Source: Streptomyces sp. CB01373
Lineage (GTDB): Bacteria > Actinomycetota > Actinomycetes > Streptomycetales > Streptomycetaceae
Reading direction: 5' to 3'
Assembly: GCF_002803075.1 (NCBI RefSeq)
Contig: NZ_NNBK01000001.1
Location: 186,001 to 250,000 of the forward strand
Length of the DNA: 64,000 bases
The notes under the pieces: model-generated
Seen by the model: only the letters and a program-made list of their open reading frames with translations
Database searches by the model: none
Told to the model about the DNA's origin: nothing
Translations under genes and position numbers: made by a program
Shown: positions 36,606-46,231 of the stretch, piece after piece
How the letters are laid out: every line of letters begins with the position of its first letter
Position numbering within the stretch: the first letter of the stretch is position 1

Positions 36606-37754
36606 ATGAGCACCTACCGCGACCTCACCGCCCCCATCGGCTCCCGACGCGCCCCCGTGCTGCGCACGGTCGGTACCCGGGAGCGGCGCTCCCACCTGAC
36701 CGCGCCCCGCGTCCCCACGGTGGGCATCGACATCGGCGGCACCAAGGTGATGGCGGGCGTCGTCGACGCCGACGGGAACATCCTGGAGCGGCTCCGCACG
36801 GAGACCCCGGACAAGTCCAAGAGCCCGCGGGTCGTCGAGGACACCATCGTCGAACTGGTCCTGGACCTGTCCGACCGGCACGACGTGCACGCGGTCGGCA
36901 TCGGCGCGGCCGGCTGGGTCGACGCCGACCGCAACCGCGTGCTGTTCGCCCCCCACCTGTCCTGGCGCAACGAACCCCTGCGCGACCGCCTCTCCGAACG
37001 CCTGTCCGTCCCGGTCCTGGTCGACAACGACGCCAACGCCGCCGCCTGGGCCGAGTGGCGCTTCGGCGCGGGCCGCGGCGAGGACCATCTCGTCATGATC
37101 ACGCTGGGTACCGGTATCGGCGGCGCGATCCTGGAGGACGGCCAGGTCAAGCGGGGCAAGTTCGGGGTCGCCGGCGAGTTCGGGCACATGCAGGTCGTGC
37201 CCGGCGGCCACCGCTGCCCGTGCGGCAACCGCGGCTGCTGGGAGCAGTACAGCTCGGGCAACGCCCTGGTGCGGGAGGCGCGTGAGCTGGCCGCGGCCGA
37301 CTCCCCGGTCGCCTACGGGATCATCGAGCACGTCAAGGGGAGCATCCCCGACATCACCGGGCCGATGATCACCGAGCTGGCCCGCGAGGGCGACGCCATG
37401 TGCATCGAGCTGCTGGAGGACATCGGCCAGTGGCTCGGCGTCGGCATCGCCAACCTGGCCGCCGCCCTCGACCCGTCCTGCTTCGTCATCGGCGGCGGGG
37501 TCTCCGCGGCCGACGACCTGCTGATCGGCCCCGCGCGCGACGCGTTCCGGCGGCACCTCACCGGCCGCGGCTACCGCCCCGAGGCCCGTATCACCCGCGC
37601 CCAGCTCGGCCCCGAGGCCGGCATGGTCGGCGCCGCCGACCTCGCCCGGCTGGTCGCCCGCCGCTTCCGGCGCGCCAAGCGGCGCCGGGTCGAGCGGTAC
37701 GAGCGCTACGAGCGGTACGCGCAGGCGCGGCGCGAGGCCCGGGAGGCGCTGTGA
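36606..37754 (+). CDS. ROK-family sugar kinase (glucokinase-like)
   Basis: A 382-aa ROK protein. The phosphate motif DIGGTK is at 42-47, the catalytic Asp is in VLVDNDANAAA, the GTGIGGAI phosphate loop follows, and the ROK zinc motif is present in HRCPCGNRGCWEQ. No N-terminal winged helix is present, so it is a kinase and not a ROK repressor, although about 35 extra residues precede the core. The C-terminus is strongly basic (RRFRRAKRRRVERYERYERY). It follows the ABC operon and probably phosphorylates the imported sugar. Confidence 0.9.
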   Translation: MSTYRDLTAPIGSRRAPVLRTVGTRERRSHLTAPRVPTVGIDIGGTKVMAGVVDADGNILERLRTETPDKSKSPRVVEDTIVELVLDLSDRHDVHAVGIGAAGWVDADRNRVLFAPHLSWRNEPLRDRLSERLSVPVLVDNDANAAAWAEWRFGAGRGEDHLVMITLGTGIGGAILEDGQVKRGKFGVAGEFGHMQVVPGGHRCPCGNRGCWEQYSSGNALVREARELAAADSPVAYGIIEHVKGSIPDITGPMITELAREGDAMCIELLEDIGQWLGVGIANLAAALDPSCFVIGGGVSAADDLLIGPARDAFRRHLTGRGYRPEARITRAQLGPEAGMVGAADLARLVARRFRRAKRRRVERYERYERYAQARREAREAL

Positions 37755-38332
37755 CGATGTCGCTGCCCCGCCAGGCGGCGCCTCCGGACGGCCGGCCACC
37801 GCGCGTCGAGGACCGCCGGCGCCGCAACCGCCGCAGGACCCTCACCCTGCTGATCATCGTGCTGCTCATCGGTGTCCCGGCCGGCTACCTGGTGATCTCC
37901 GCCAACCAGAGCCGCGACAGCGGCAAGGACAAGGAGGCCCGGTACGCGGTGAGGGGCCTCGCGCCCGGCTACCCGTCCAAGGTCCAGCGCCGCCTCTACC
38001 AGGTCCCGATACCGCACCCGGCCGACATGGTCTCCTACTACGAGACCAACAACTGGAAGACCAGCCGCCTCTACGTCCAGTTCCGGACCACCGAACCGGG
38101 CCTCACCTCCTTCCTGGAGGCCATGGGCGTCAACCGCGACGACCTGAAGGAGGGCGCCGTCACCGTCGGCGCCCGGGACAAGACGACCACCGGCTGGACC
38201 TTCACGAGCCCCGGCCCCTGGTGGGGCCTCAGCCACAGCCAGAAGAACCCCGCCCCCACGCAGGACGTGGTCGTGAACCTGTCCAACCCGGTCCTGCCGA
38301 TGGTCTACGTCGTCTCCCGCACCGTCCCCTGA
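37751..38332 (+). CDS. Small single-pass membrane protein of unknown function
   Basis: A 193-aa protein. A basic cytoplasmic N-terminus (RVEDRRRRNRRR) leads to one transmembrane helix (TLTLLIIVLLIGVPAGYLVI), then an extracytoplasmic domain with YYETNNWKTSRLYVQF and SPGPWWGLSHSQ. GTG 37751 overlaps the ROK stop and has GGGAGG upstream; ATG 37757 is an alternative. Co-translation with the ROK kinase suggests a linked role, but the family is not recognised. Confidence 0.75.
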   Translation: MTMSLPRQAAPPDGRPPRVEDRRRRNRRRTLTLLIIVLLIGVPAGYLVISANQSRDSGKDKEARYAVRGLAPGYPSKVQRRLYQVPIPHPADMVSYYETNNWKTSRLYVQFRTTEPGLTSFLEAMGVNRDDLKEGAVTVGARDKTTTGWTFTSPGPWWGLSHSQKNPAPTQDVVVNLSNPVLPMVYVVSRTVP

Positions 38333-38445
38333 CGCCGGCTGCCACCGACCGCGGCCCGTCCCAGGCCGCCGGAGCCGATTGTCAGACCCCGCCCGTAGAG
38401 TCGAAGACGACTGGACCGGACGGCGAGCGGGAGGTGACAGAACGT

Positions 38446-41319
38446 ATGAGCGACACGGCGGCCGGCGTGACGGCCCACGCGACGAACACGGCCCCCCTGT
38501 CCCCCCGCCTCGCCGCGCTCTTCCTCCCGGCCCCTCTTCCCCGCGACAGCCGCATCGCCTTCTGGGACCCGACCGGAGACGTATGGCCGGGGAACGGAGC
38601 CGCCGATCCCGCCGCCGACCCGGCGCATACGGAGCTCACGGTCGTGCGGCGGCACGGGCAGGGGGCCCGGCGCAGGAGCGCGCCCGCGTTGACGCTGCCG
38701 ATCGAGGACGCGCTGCCGCACCTCGTCCGGGCACGGCACGATCCGGCGGCGCACCCCGCCACGGCGTGCTGGGGGGCCGCCGCCCTGCACGCGCTGCGGC
38801 TCGTCGCCCGTGGACGGCTGCTGCCCGGCCTGACCGCCACCGGGCACGACGCCTGGCGCGCGGGCCCCCTCGACCCGGACGACATCGCCCACCTGCGCGC
38901 GATCGCCGCCGCCCTGCCCCACGAGGGCCACGCCGTCCCTCTGCCCGGTCCGGGCCCACTGCGCCTGCCCGAACCGGAGGCGCTGCTGCGCGCCTTCCTC
39001 GACGCGGTGGCCGACACCCTGCCCCGCACCCCGGCCGCGCCCCACACCTGCGGGAAGCCCTTCGCCGCCCGCGGCCCGCAGCGCCTGCCGCACGCCCACG
39101 ACTGGGCGGCCGAGGTCGCCGCAGGCATGGACGCGGGCGTACGCGTCTCGCTCCGCCTGGACCTGTCCGCGCACGACCTGTTCGACGGCGCCGACGACGG
39201 GGCCGCCCGGGGCGCCGGCGCGGCGATCGTCCAGGTGCACAGCCTCGCCGACCCCACCCTCGTCACCGACGCGGCGGCCCTGTGGGCGGGCGAGGCGGAC
39301 CCGGCCTTCGGCCCACGCGCACGCGTGGACGCCGCCCTCGCGGTACGGCGCGCGGCCCGCGTCTGGACCCCGCTGGACCGGCTCTCCGAGCAGGAGGTGC
39401 CCGACGTCCTCGCCCTCTCCGAAGCCGAGGTGAGCGAGCTGCTCGGCGTGGCCGCGACGCGGCTCGCCGCGGCCGGCGTCGCTGTGCACTGGCCGCGCGA
39501 CCTGGCCCAGGACCTCACGGCGACCGCGGTGGTGCGCCCCGCGCCGGGCTCCGCCAAGGACGGCACCGGCTTCTTCGAGAGCGAGGAACTGCTCCAGTTC
39601 CGCTGGCAGCTGGCGCTCGGCGGCGATCCGCTCAGCGACGCCGAGATGGACGCGCTCGCCGAGGCCCACCGCCCGGTGGTGCGGCTGCGGGACCGCTGGG
39701 TGCTCGTGGACCCGGCCCTCGTCCGCAAGGCCCGCAGGCGCGACCTCGGCCTGCTCGACCCGGTCGACGCGCTGTCCGTCGCCCTCACCGGCACCGCGGA
39801 CGTGGACGGCGAGACGGTCGAGGCGGTGCCCGTCGGCGCGCTGGCGGCCCTGCGGGACCGGCTCATGGCCGGCGTACGGCCCGCCGAACCGCCGCCGGGC
39901 CTCGACGCCACCCTGCGCGACTACCAGCTGCGTGGCCTGGGCTGGCTGGACCTCATGACCTCCCTCGGTCTCGGCGGCTGCCTCGCGGACGACATGGGCC
40001 TCGGCAAGACGGTCACCGTCATCGCCCTGCACCTCAAGCGGGCGCACCACGAACCCACCCTGGTGGTGTGCCCGGCCTCCCTGCTGGGGAACTGGCAGCG
40101 GGAGATCACCCGGTTCGCGCCCGGCGTCCCCGTCCGCCGCTTCCACGGCCCGGACCGCTCCCTGGACGGCCTCGGCGGCGGCTTCGTGCTCACCACGTAC
40201 GGCACGATGCGTTCAGCGGCACCCCTGCTGGCCGGGCAGCCCTGGGGCATGGTCGTCGCCGACGAGGCCCAGCACGTCAAGAACCCGTACTCGGCGACCG
40301 CGAAGGCGCTGCGAACGATCCCGTCCCCCGCGCGCGTGGCCCTCACAGGCACCCCCGTGGAGAACAACCTCTCCGAACTGTGGGCCCTGCTCGACTGGAC
40401 CACCCCGGGGCTCCTCGGCCCGCTGAAGTCCTTCCGTGCCCGGCACGCCCGCGCGGTGGAGAGCGGCGGGGCCGAGGACAACGGCGAGGCCGTGCGGCGC
40501 CTGGGCCGCCTGGTACGCCCCTTCCTGCTGCGCCGCAGGAAGTCCGACCCCGGAATCGTCCCCGAGCTCCCGCCCAAGACGGAGACGGACCACCCCGTCC
40601 CGCTCACCCGCGAGCAAGCCGCACTGTACGAGGCCGTGGTGCGCGAGTCGATGCTCGCCATCGAAACCGCCGAGGGCATGGCCCGGCGCGGACTGGTCCT
40701 GAAACTGCTGACCTCGCTCAAGCAGATCTGCGACCACCCGGCGCTCTACCTCAAGGACGAGCACGCCCGCGGCGGCGACCGGCCGGCGGCGCGCTCCGGA
40801 AAACTGGCGCTCCTGGACGAGCTGCTGGACACCCTGCTCGCCGAGGACGGTTCGGCGCTGGTCTTCACCCAGTACGTCGGCATGGCCCGCCTGATCACCT
40901 CGCACCTCACCAGCCGCGCGGTCCCCGTGGACCTGCTTCACGGCGGTACGCCGGTCCCGGAGCGCGAGCGCATGGTGGACCGCTTCCAGAGCGGCGAGAC
41001 CCCGGTCCTCGTACTGTCCCTGAAAGCGGCGGGCACGGGCCTGAACCTCACTCGCGCGGGCCACGTCGTCCACTTCGACCGCTGGTGGAACCCGGCGGTC
41101 GAAGAGCAGGCCACCGACCGCGCCTACCGCATCGGCCAGACCCAGCCGGTGCAGGTGCACCGCCTGATCACCGAAGGCACCGTGGAGGACCGCATCGCCG
41201 AGATGCTCGCCGTGAAGCGCGCCCTGGCCGACGCGATCCTCGGCGGGGGCGAGTCGGCGCTCACGGAACTGACCGACCGCGAGCTGTCCGACCTGGTCTC
41301 GCTGCGCAGGGAGGCCTGA
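38446..41319 (+). CDS. SNF2-family DEAD/DEAH-box helicase
   Basis: A 957-aa helicase. The N-terminal 460 residues are an actinobacterial SNF2-associated region (PHAHDWAAEVAAGMDAG and others). The SNF2 core follows: Walker A DDMGLGKT near 515, motif II DEAQ at about 606, LTGTPVENNLSELW, and a helicase C domain with FTQYVG, LLHGGT and the arginine-finger segment ATDRAYRIGQTQPVQVHRL near 890. It is an ATP-driven DNA translocase, probably in repair or chromatin remodelling. GAGGTG precedes the ATG. It overlaps the SWIM-protein gene by 1 nt (TGATG). Confidence 0.92.
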   Translation: MSDTAAGVTAHATNTAPLSPRLAALFLPAPLPRDSRIAFWDPTGDVWPGNGAADPAADPAHTELTVVRRHGQGARRRSAPALTLPIEDALPHLVRARHDPAAHPATACWGAAALHALRLVARGRLLPGLTATGHDAWRAGPLDPDDIAHLRAIAAALPHEGHAVPLPGPGPLRLPEPEALLRAFLDAVADTLPRTPAAPHTCGKPFAARGPQRLPHAHDWAAEVAAGMDAGVRVSLRLDLSAHDLFDGADDGAARGAGAAIVQVHSLADPTLVTDAAALWAGEADPAFGPRARVDAALAVRRAARVWTPLDRLSEQEVPDVLALSEAEVSELLGVAATRLAAAGVAVHWPRDLAQDLTATAVVRPAPGSAKDGTGFFESEELLQFRWQLALGGDPLSDAEMDALAEAHRPVVRLRDRWVLVDPALVRKARRRDLGLLDPVDALSVALTGTADVDGETVEAVPVGALAALRDRLMAGVRPAEPPPGLDATLRDYQLRGLGWLDLMTSLGLGGCLADDMGLGKTVTVIALHLKRAHHEPTLVVCPASLLGNWQREITRFAPGVPVRRFHGPDRSLDGLGGGFVLTTYGTMRSAAPLLAGQPWGMVVADEAQHVKNPYSATAKALRTIPSPARVALTGTPVENNLSELWALLDWTTPGLLGPLKSFRARHARAVESGGAEDNGEAVRRLGRLVRPFLLRRRKSDPGIVPELPPKTETDHPVPLTREQAALYEAVVRESMLAIETAEGMARRGLVLKLLTSLKQICDHPALYLKDEHARGGDRPAARSGKLALLDELLDTLLAEDGSALVFTQYVGMARLITSHLTSRAVPVDLLHGGTPVPERERMVDRFQSGETPVLVLSLKAAGTGLNLTRAGHVVHFDRWWNPAVEEQATDRAYRIGQTQPVQVHRLITEGTVEDRIAEMLAVKRALADAILGGGESALTELTDRELSDLVSLRREA

Positions 41320-43355
41320 TGGACGAGCGCCCCGCCGACGTGGCACGCCGGGCCCTGCGCGCCGCCCGGGAACAGCGTTCCCGGACACCCGACGAACCGG
41401 CGGACCGGCGCACGCCCGCGCCGGACGACCCGGCCGGTTCGGTGAGCCGACCCGGGGACGCCGCCCGGGACGCCCTGCGGCGCGCGGTGTCCGCCCGGCA
41501 CGGCGACAGCACCGCGCACGACGGGGCCGGGCACGGGCCGTCGACGGCCGTGGAGGTCGCGGAGGGTACGGAGGCCGCGGAGGCCGCAGAGGGCAGGGAG
41601 GTCGCGGAGGGCACGGAGGAGTCGGCACCCCGGTCGGCGGCGCCCTCCGGCGCCCGGGCGGATGACGCCCCCGCGGACGACGCCCCACCATCGCCGCCCG
41701 CGGGGGCGCGTCCCTCGGAGGCCGCGCGCGAGGCACTGCGCGGCGCCCTGGCCCGGCGTGCGGCCCGTGCGGAGCGGTCCCGCGAGGACGCCGCGCAGGC
41801 GGGGACCAGGGCCGCTCGCGGTCCGACCCCGCCTCCGCGCCGGGCACCCCGGCCGACGCCCGCCGACCCCCCGGCCGGAACCACCGTCGAATACGGCGGC
41901 GCGGACACCCACGCCCACGCGCCCACCGGCGCCTTCCGGATGCCCCCGGCAAAGCCCGACCACGCCCCGGATCCCGGCGACGACGGCCCTGTCGCCTCCG
42001 GCGCGGACGCGTCGCCCACCCCGTCCGCCGACCCTCCGCACCACACGCCACAGGAGGCCATCCCCGGCGTCCCCTCCGGGATGCCACGCACCATGGCCTC
42101 CCCTCGCCGGGACAGCGAACTTCGGCGTACGTTCCCGGCGTTTCCGGCGCGGGAGGGGGAAGGGGAGCGTTTCGCCGAGACCTGGTGGGGCGATGCGTGG
42201 ATCGACGCGCTGGAGGAGGGCGCGCTGGACGCGGCGCGGCTGGCGCGCGGGCGCGGGTACGCGCAGACGGGGCACGTGGACGCCGTCACGGTCACCCCGG
42301 GGCTGGTCCTCGCGTACGTGCAGGGGAGCCGGCCGCGCCCGTACCGGGTCCAGGTGCGACTGCGGACGCTGGACGACACCGACTGGGACCGGTTCCTGGA
42401 CGCCGTCGCCGAACGCCCCGGGCACATCGCCGCACTCCTCGACAAGGAGATGCCCCAGTCACTCACCGACTGCGGGGTCCCGCTGCTCCCCGGCCCGGGC
42501 GACCTGGAGCCGCACTGCAGCTGCCCGGACCGCGGTCACCCCTGCAAACACGCCGCCGCCCTCTGCTATCAGACCGCACGCCTGCTGGACGCGGACCCCT
42601 TCGTCCTGCTGCTGCTGCGCGGCCGGGGCGAGCGCGAACTGCTCGACGCCCTGTCCCGGCTGAACGCCACCCGCGCGGCCCGCGCCGCGCAGGAGCGGGA
42701 ACCGGAGCCGTTCCCGGGACTGCGCGCGGCCGACGCGCTCGCCGAGAGCCACCGCCCGCCGCTGCCCGCGCCCCTGCCCGCACCCCCGCACCCGGAGCAG
42801 CCCCCGGTGTACCCGGCGGCTCCGGGCGGCCCCGACCCGTTCGCCCTGGACCAGCTGGCCACCGACGCCGCCGCCCGCGCCCACGCCCTGCTCACCACCG
42901 GCCGCGATCCGGTCGGCGGGCTCACCCTGTGGCAGGACGCGGTACGCCTCGCCGCCGCACGCCCCGGCTCCGGACTGACCGCGGCCACCCGCTCCCTGTA
43001 CGCCTCGCTCGCCTCGGCCACCGGCCGCACCACGGCCGAGCTGGCGCGCGCGGTGGCGGCCTGGCGCCAGGGCGGCGGGGAAGGACTCGCCGTCCTGGAG
43101 GAGCCCTGGGACCCGCCGGCCGGCCGCTTCGACCGGGCCCGGCCGCTGCTGCTCGCCGCCGACCTGCCCGCCTTCCGGCCCTGGCGCAACCGGCTCACCC
43201 ACCCCCGCGGCCATCTCCAGCTCCGCCTGGGCCGGGACGGCCTGTGGTACGCGTACGAATCGGAGCAGAACCGCGACGACTGGTGGCCCCGCGGCACCCC
43301 CGACCTCGACCCGGTCGGCGCCCTGACCGGCCTGGGCGCACCGGGCGCTCTCTGA
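41319..43355 (+). CDS. SWIM zinc-finger protein partnered with SNF2 helicase
   Basis: A 678-aa protein. The first 270 residues are low-complexity and disordered (acidic VAEGTEAAEAAEGREVAEG, Pro-rich tracts, and repeated DAARDALRRAVSAR-like elements). A conserved region begins at RFAETWWGDAWIDALE, and a SWIM finger with CxCx(n)CxH form is near 399-412 (HCSCPDRGHPCKHAA). SWIM domains bind DNA or protein partners. The 1-nt overlap with the SNF2 gene and a GGGAGG site imply coupled synthesis and a shared complex. Confidence 0.85.
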   Translation: MDERPADVARRALRAAREQRSRTPDEPADRRTPAPDDPAGSVSRPGDAARDALRRAVSARHGDSTAHDGAGHGPSTAVEVAEGTEAAEAAEGREVAEGTEESAPRSAAPSGARADDAPADDAPPSPPAGARPSEAAREALRGALARRAARAERSREDAAQAGTRAARGPTPPPRRAPRPTPADPPAGTTVEYGGADTHAHAPTGAFRMPPAKPDHAPDPGDDGPVASGADASPTPSADPPHHTPQEAIPGVPSGMPRTMASPRRDSELRRTFPAFPAREGEGERFAETWWGDAWIDALEEGALDAARLARGRGYAQTGHVDAVTVTPGLVLAYVQGSRPRPYRVQVRLRTLDDTDWDRFLDAVAERPGHIAALLDKEMPQSLTDCGVPLLPGPGDLEPHCSCPDRGHPCKHAAALCYQTARLLDADPFVLLLLRGRGERELLDALSRLNATRAARAAQEREPEPFPGLRAADALAESHRPPLPAPLPAPPHPEQPPVYPAAPGGPDPFALDQLATDAAARAHALLTTGRDPVGGLTLWQDAVRLAAARPGSGLTAATRSLYASLASATGRTTAELARAVAAWRQGGGEGLAVLEEPWDPPAGRFDRARPLLLAADLPAFRPWRNRLTHPRGHLQLRLGRDGLWYAYESEQNRDDWWPRGTPDLDPVGALTGLGAPGAL

Positions 43356-43374
43356 CGACCCCCGGGCGCACGGC

Positions 43375-44484
43375 CTAAGGACCGGCGGTGCGTTGCAGAG
43401 CGACCACGGCGGCGTCATCGGACAGGCGGCCGCCGACGTGGTCCAGCAGGTCGGCCCGCAGATGGTGGACCAGAGCCACGGGGCTGTCCTGCACCCAGGA
43501 GACGGCCCGTGCGGCGAGCGGGTAGAAGAGGCCCCGGGGGTCGCGAGCTTCGACCACACCGTCGGTGTACAGCAGCAGCAGGTCCCCGGGCTCCAGCAGG
43601 AAGGTGTCCACCCGGTACTCCGGCGTGCTCAGCTCCCCCAGCCCCAGCGGCGGAGCGGGAGCGCTGGCGTGCAGCGTGACGACCTTCCGTTCGCGCAGCA
43701 GCAGGGGCGGAGGGTGCCCGCAGGACACCATCTGCGCCTGCGGCGCCGCGTCGGGGATGTCGATGATCGCGGCCGTGATGAAGCATTCCCCCTCGTCCGT
43801 CGACTCGGTGGGCTCGGCCAGGTTCCAGCACACACTGCGCTCGAGGTAGGTCATCAGCTCGGGGAGGGCCGCCTTCCGGCGCGCGGCCTCCCGGAACGCG
43901 CCCAGCAGCAGCGAGGCGTCGCCCATCGCGGTCAGGCCCTTGCCCATCACATCGCCGATGATGAGCCTCGTGCCGAAGGAGGTGCGCACGGCCGCGTACA
44001 GGTCGCCGCCGATCAGCGCCTCCTCCTGGGCCGCCATGTACACCGACGCCACCCGGAGCGGCCCGATGCGCCGGGGCAAGGGCCTGAGCACCACCCGCTG
44101 CGCGGCCTCCGAGACTCTTCGTACCTGCTCCAGTTCACGGGAGTGCCGCTCGCGCAGATACCGGAATACCGTCACGACCACCGAGACCACGACGAGGGAG
44201 ATGATCTGCGCGCCGACGCTCTCCGTGGTCAGCAGGTGGAACCCCGCGCCGACGCCGAGCAGGGCTCCCACGGCGATGAGGCCGACCAGGGCGGTGAGGA
44301 GGGGACTGGCGAAGGACGCGGTGATGGCGGGAGCCACGATCAGCAGGGGCCCCAGCGGCACGTGGGGCGGGGTCAGGATGTCGGCGACGATGATGGCGGC
44401 GATCAGACTCAGCGGCACCGCGAGCAGAGCGTCGCTGGCCTGCCACGAGTGAATGCGGTGCGAGACCCGCCGCCATGGACGCAT
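43375..44484 (-). CDS. Membrane-bound PP2C-type (SpoIIE) phosphatase, paralogue
   Basis: A 369-aa protein, homologous over its full length to the phosphatase at 9252-10436. It has about four N-terminal hydrophobic segments (20-100), a linker FRYLRERHSRELEQVRRVSEA, and a SpoIIE domain with GGDLYAAV, IGDVMGKGL, CGHPPPLLL and LLLYTDGVVEARD. CAGGAAG precedes the ATG. The two paralogues differ mainly in the N-terminal few residues and C-terminal tail. No anti-sigma partner gene is adjacent. It converges on the SWIM gene with a gap of only 19 nt. Confidence 0.88.
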   Translation of the reverse strand: MRPWRRVSHRIHSWQASDALLAVPLSLIAAIIVADILTPPHVPLGPLLIVAPAITASFASPLLTALVGLIAVGALLGVGAGFHLLTTESVGAQIISLVVVSVVVTVFRYLRERHSRELEQVRRVSEAAQRVVLRPLPRRIGPLRVASVYMAAQEEALIGGDLYAAVRTSFGTRLIIGDVMGKGLTAMGDASLLLGAFREAARRKAALPELMTYLERSVCWNLAEPTESTDEGECFITAAIIDIPDAAPQAQMVSCGHPPPLLLRERKVVTLHASAPAPPLGLGELSTPEYRVDTFLLEPGDLLLLYTDGVVEARDPRGLFYPLAARAVSWVQDSPVALVHHLRADLLDHVGGRLSDDAAVVALQRTAGP

Positions 44485-44721
44485 GCTTCCTGCTTACACC
44501 CGCCGCTGGGGCACGGCAGCCCGGAGGCGGCGGAGGCGAGCCGCCGCATGCCGCCGAAGAGGAACGGTCACTTCCCGTAAAAGTCGACAAGGAGGGAGAT
44601 CCCGTGCGAGCTCCCGGCCCGTATGGGACTGGGCGAGCGGTTCCCGGGAGCGGTGGAGGAACGCCTGCCCGAGCAGCCGACCCGCCGCACGAAGGCACCC
44701 CCGGTGCGAAATACTCTCCCG

Positions 44722-45210
44722 ATGAGTTCACGCACCTCCCCGATCAGCCAGCCGATCACGATACGGAGGGCCGTCGCGCGGGATGCCAGACGGCTCACAC
44801 GTCTCGTGCGTGGCTCAGGCGCCTACCAGGGCAAGTACGCAGCCGCAGTCGCGGGCTACCGGGTCGGTCCTGATTACATCGAGGCCCACCGCGCCTTTGT
44901 GGCCGTCGGCGCCGACGAGCACGGAGGCCGGGTCCTCGGGTTCTACTCGCTCGTCCTCGCTCCACCGGAGCTCGACCTGCTGTTCGTCGCCGACGAAGCG
45001 CAAGAACGGGGTATTGGACGACTGCTCGTCGCGCACATGCAGTCCGAGGCCCGTGCCGCCGGGATCGACCGTGTCAAGGTCGTGTCGCATCCTCCGGCCG
45101 AGGACTTCTACCACCGCGTCGGTGCGGTGCGGAGCGGGACCGCGCTCGCGAACCCGCCCGCCGTGCTGTGGGACCGTCCCGAATTCGAGTTTCGCATTCC
45201 TTCGGAATGA
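44722..45210 (+). CDS. GNAT-family N-acetyltransferase
   Basis: A 162-aa acetyltransferase. The acetyl-CoA signature is LFVADEAQERGIGRLLVAHM (the Q/R-x-x-G-x-G loop is QERGIG), preceded by LGFYSLVLAPPELDLLFV and followed by GIDRVKVVSHPPAEDFYHRVG. The start at ATG 44722 is uncertain; ATG 44623 is open with no better site. No small ribbon-helix-helix antitoxin gene is visible upstream, so a TacA-type toxin is not supported. Substrate unknown. Confidence 0.82.
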   Translation: MSSRTSPISQPITIRRAVARDARRLTRLVRGSGAYQGKYAAAVAGYRVGPDYIEAHRAFVAVGADEHGGRVLGFYSLVLAPPELDLLFVADEAQERGIGRLLVAHMQSEARAAGIDRVKVVSHPPAEDFYHRVGAVRSGTALANPPAVLWDRPEFEFRIPSE

Positions 45211-45682
45211 CGCGGTGTGCCGGTTGGCGGGGCACCGGCTTCGCCTGCATGGTGGCCGGCGAGCAGGAGCCGCTGGACGCCGCGCGCTCCGCGTGTGCCG
45301 TCGTCTGGCCGGCGTAGGCGAGAGGCTCCGGACCAGGAGTTTTCTTCGCATGTCACGCTCGTTTGTAAGACCGCTCTTCCTGAAACGTAGCGCTTCGAGT
45401 GGATCAATATCTGTGCTCGCGAAGTGAGGCTTTGGTGGACCACGTAGTGAGAGTTTTTGCTGCACTGAGTGGAGCGGAATTGCGTAATGTGCACGGGCCG
45501 TTCCAGTGTGCTACTGTCTATCTCAGTTGCAGTTGTGGTTCCCGAAACTTCAAGTGCTCCACCGGTTCTTTCGGTTGGGAGCGCTTCTGTATTTCCGGTC
45601 ATTTCCGGGCGGGGTAATCATCGCGGCGACATGGCGTCCGCGCAGTGCGGATTCCGATGTACTGCCCCGAAGGAGATATGAC
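45211..45682 (+). promoter_or_regulatory. AT-richer leader/promoter region of cold-shock gene
   Basis: A gene-free stretch of 472 nt in which base composition falls well below that of the flanks from about 45340. Such long AT-rich leaders are usual before CspA genes, where RNA structure controls translation. A short stem TCCGC/GCGGA lies near 45640, about 40 nt before the ATG. No promoter was assigned with confidence. Confidence 0.45.
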
Positions 45683-45886
45683 ATGGCTACTGGTACCGTG
45701 AAGTGGTTCAATGCGGAAAAGGGCTTCGGCTTCATCGAGCAGGACGGTGGCGGCGCTGACGTGTTCGCGCACTACTCGAACATCGCGGCGCAGGGCTTCC
45801 GTGAGCTGCTCGAAGGCCAGAAGGTAACCTTCGACATCGCGCAGGGCCAGAAGGGCCCGACGGCCGAGAACATCGTTCCGGCCTGA
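45683..45886 (+). CDS. Cold-shock protein (CspA family)
   Basis: A 67-aa single cold-shock domain that binds single-stranded RNA or DNA and prevents secondary structure. RNP1 is KGFGFIEQ and RNP2 is VFAHYS; the start [17 protein letters not shown] is canonical. AAGGAG precedes the ATG by 8 nt. A strong terminator follows, so it is monocistronic. A close paralogue lies at 50835-51038. Confidence 0.96.
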   Translation: MATGTVKWFNAEKGFGFIEQDGGGADVFAHYSNIAAQGFRELLEGQKVTFDIAQGQKGPTAENIVPA

Positions 45887-45904
45887 CGCTGACGCACAAT
45901 TTGT

Positions 45905-45942
45905 AGCTGGGGCCCGCATCCTTCGGGGTGCGGGCCCCAGCT
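45905..45942 (+). terminator. Terminator of cold-shock gene
   Basis: A perfect 14-bp stem, AGCTGGGGCCCGCA (45905-45918) with TGCGGGCCCCAGCT (45929-45942), and a 10-nt loop, 18 nt past the stop codon. Confidence 0.88.
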
Positions 45943-46231
45943 GCACGCATCTCCCGCAGCGGTTTCACTTGCGGGACGGCTCGGAGGAATCCGCAGTCTC
46001 ACCATGCGCGGCTCCTTCTTCAGTGATGCAGGAGCGTACTGAAGAGCTGCGCCGCAACCGACGCCCGGATCTTACGTCCCCATCGCGTCAACATTTCAGC
46101 ACCTGTGTCCGGGATATTTTCGCCGACCCAAATCTGTGTTTTCTTTTGCCACCGGTCCATACTTGTAATTCTCCATGCCGCTCATTACTGCGGGAATTCC
46201 TTGATATGCGCCACATCGAGGAAGGTTCCGC
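45943..46231 (+). promoter_or_regulatory. Leader region of DEAD-box helicase gene
   Basis: No gene was seen. The segment 46095-46200 is clearly AT-richer than its surroundings (GATATTTTCG, GTTTTCTTTTGCC). A 9-codon frame, ATG 46206 to TGA 46235, ends by overlapping the helicase start as ATGA, so it could act as a coupled leader peptide. GAGGAAGG inside it serves as the helicase ribosome site. Confidence 0.4.

Noticed and set aside
38379..41318. A 980-codon extension of the SWIM-protein frame upstream through the whole helicase gene
   Set aside because: It is an out-of-frame shadow of the SNF2 gene (Arg/Pro/Gly-rich), common in high-GC DNA; the true start overlaps the helicase stop.
44485..44721. 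Possible small antitoxin gene upstream of the GNAT
   Set aside because: Short frames here lack ribosome sites and ribbon-helix-helix features.
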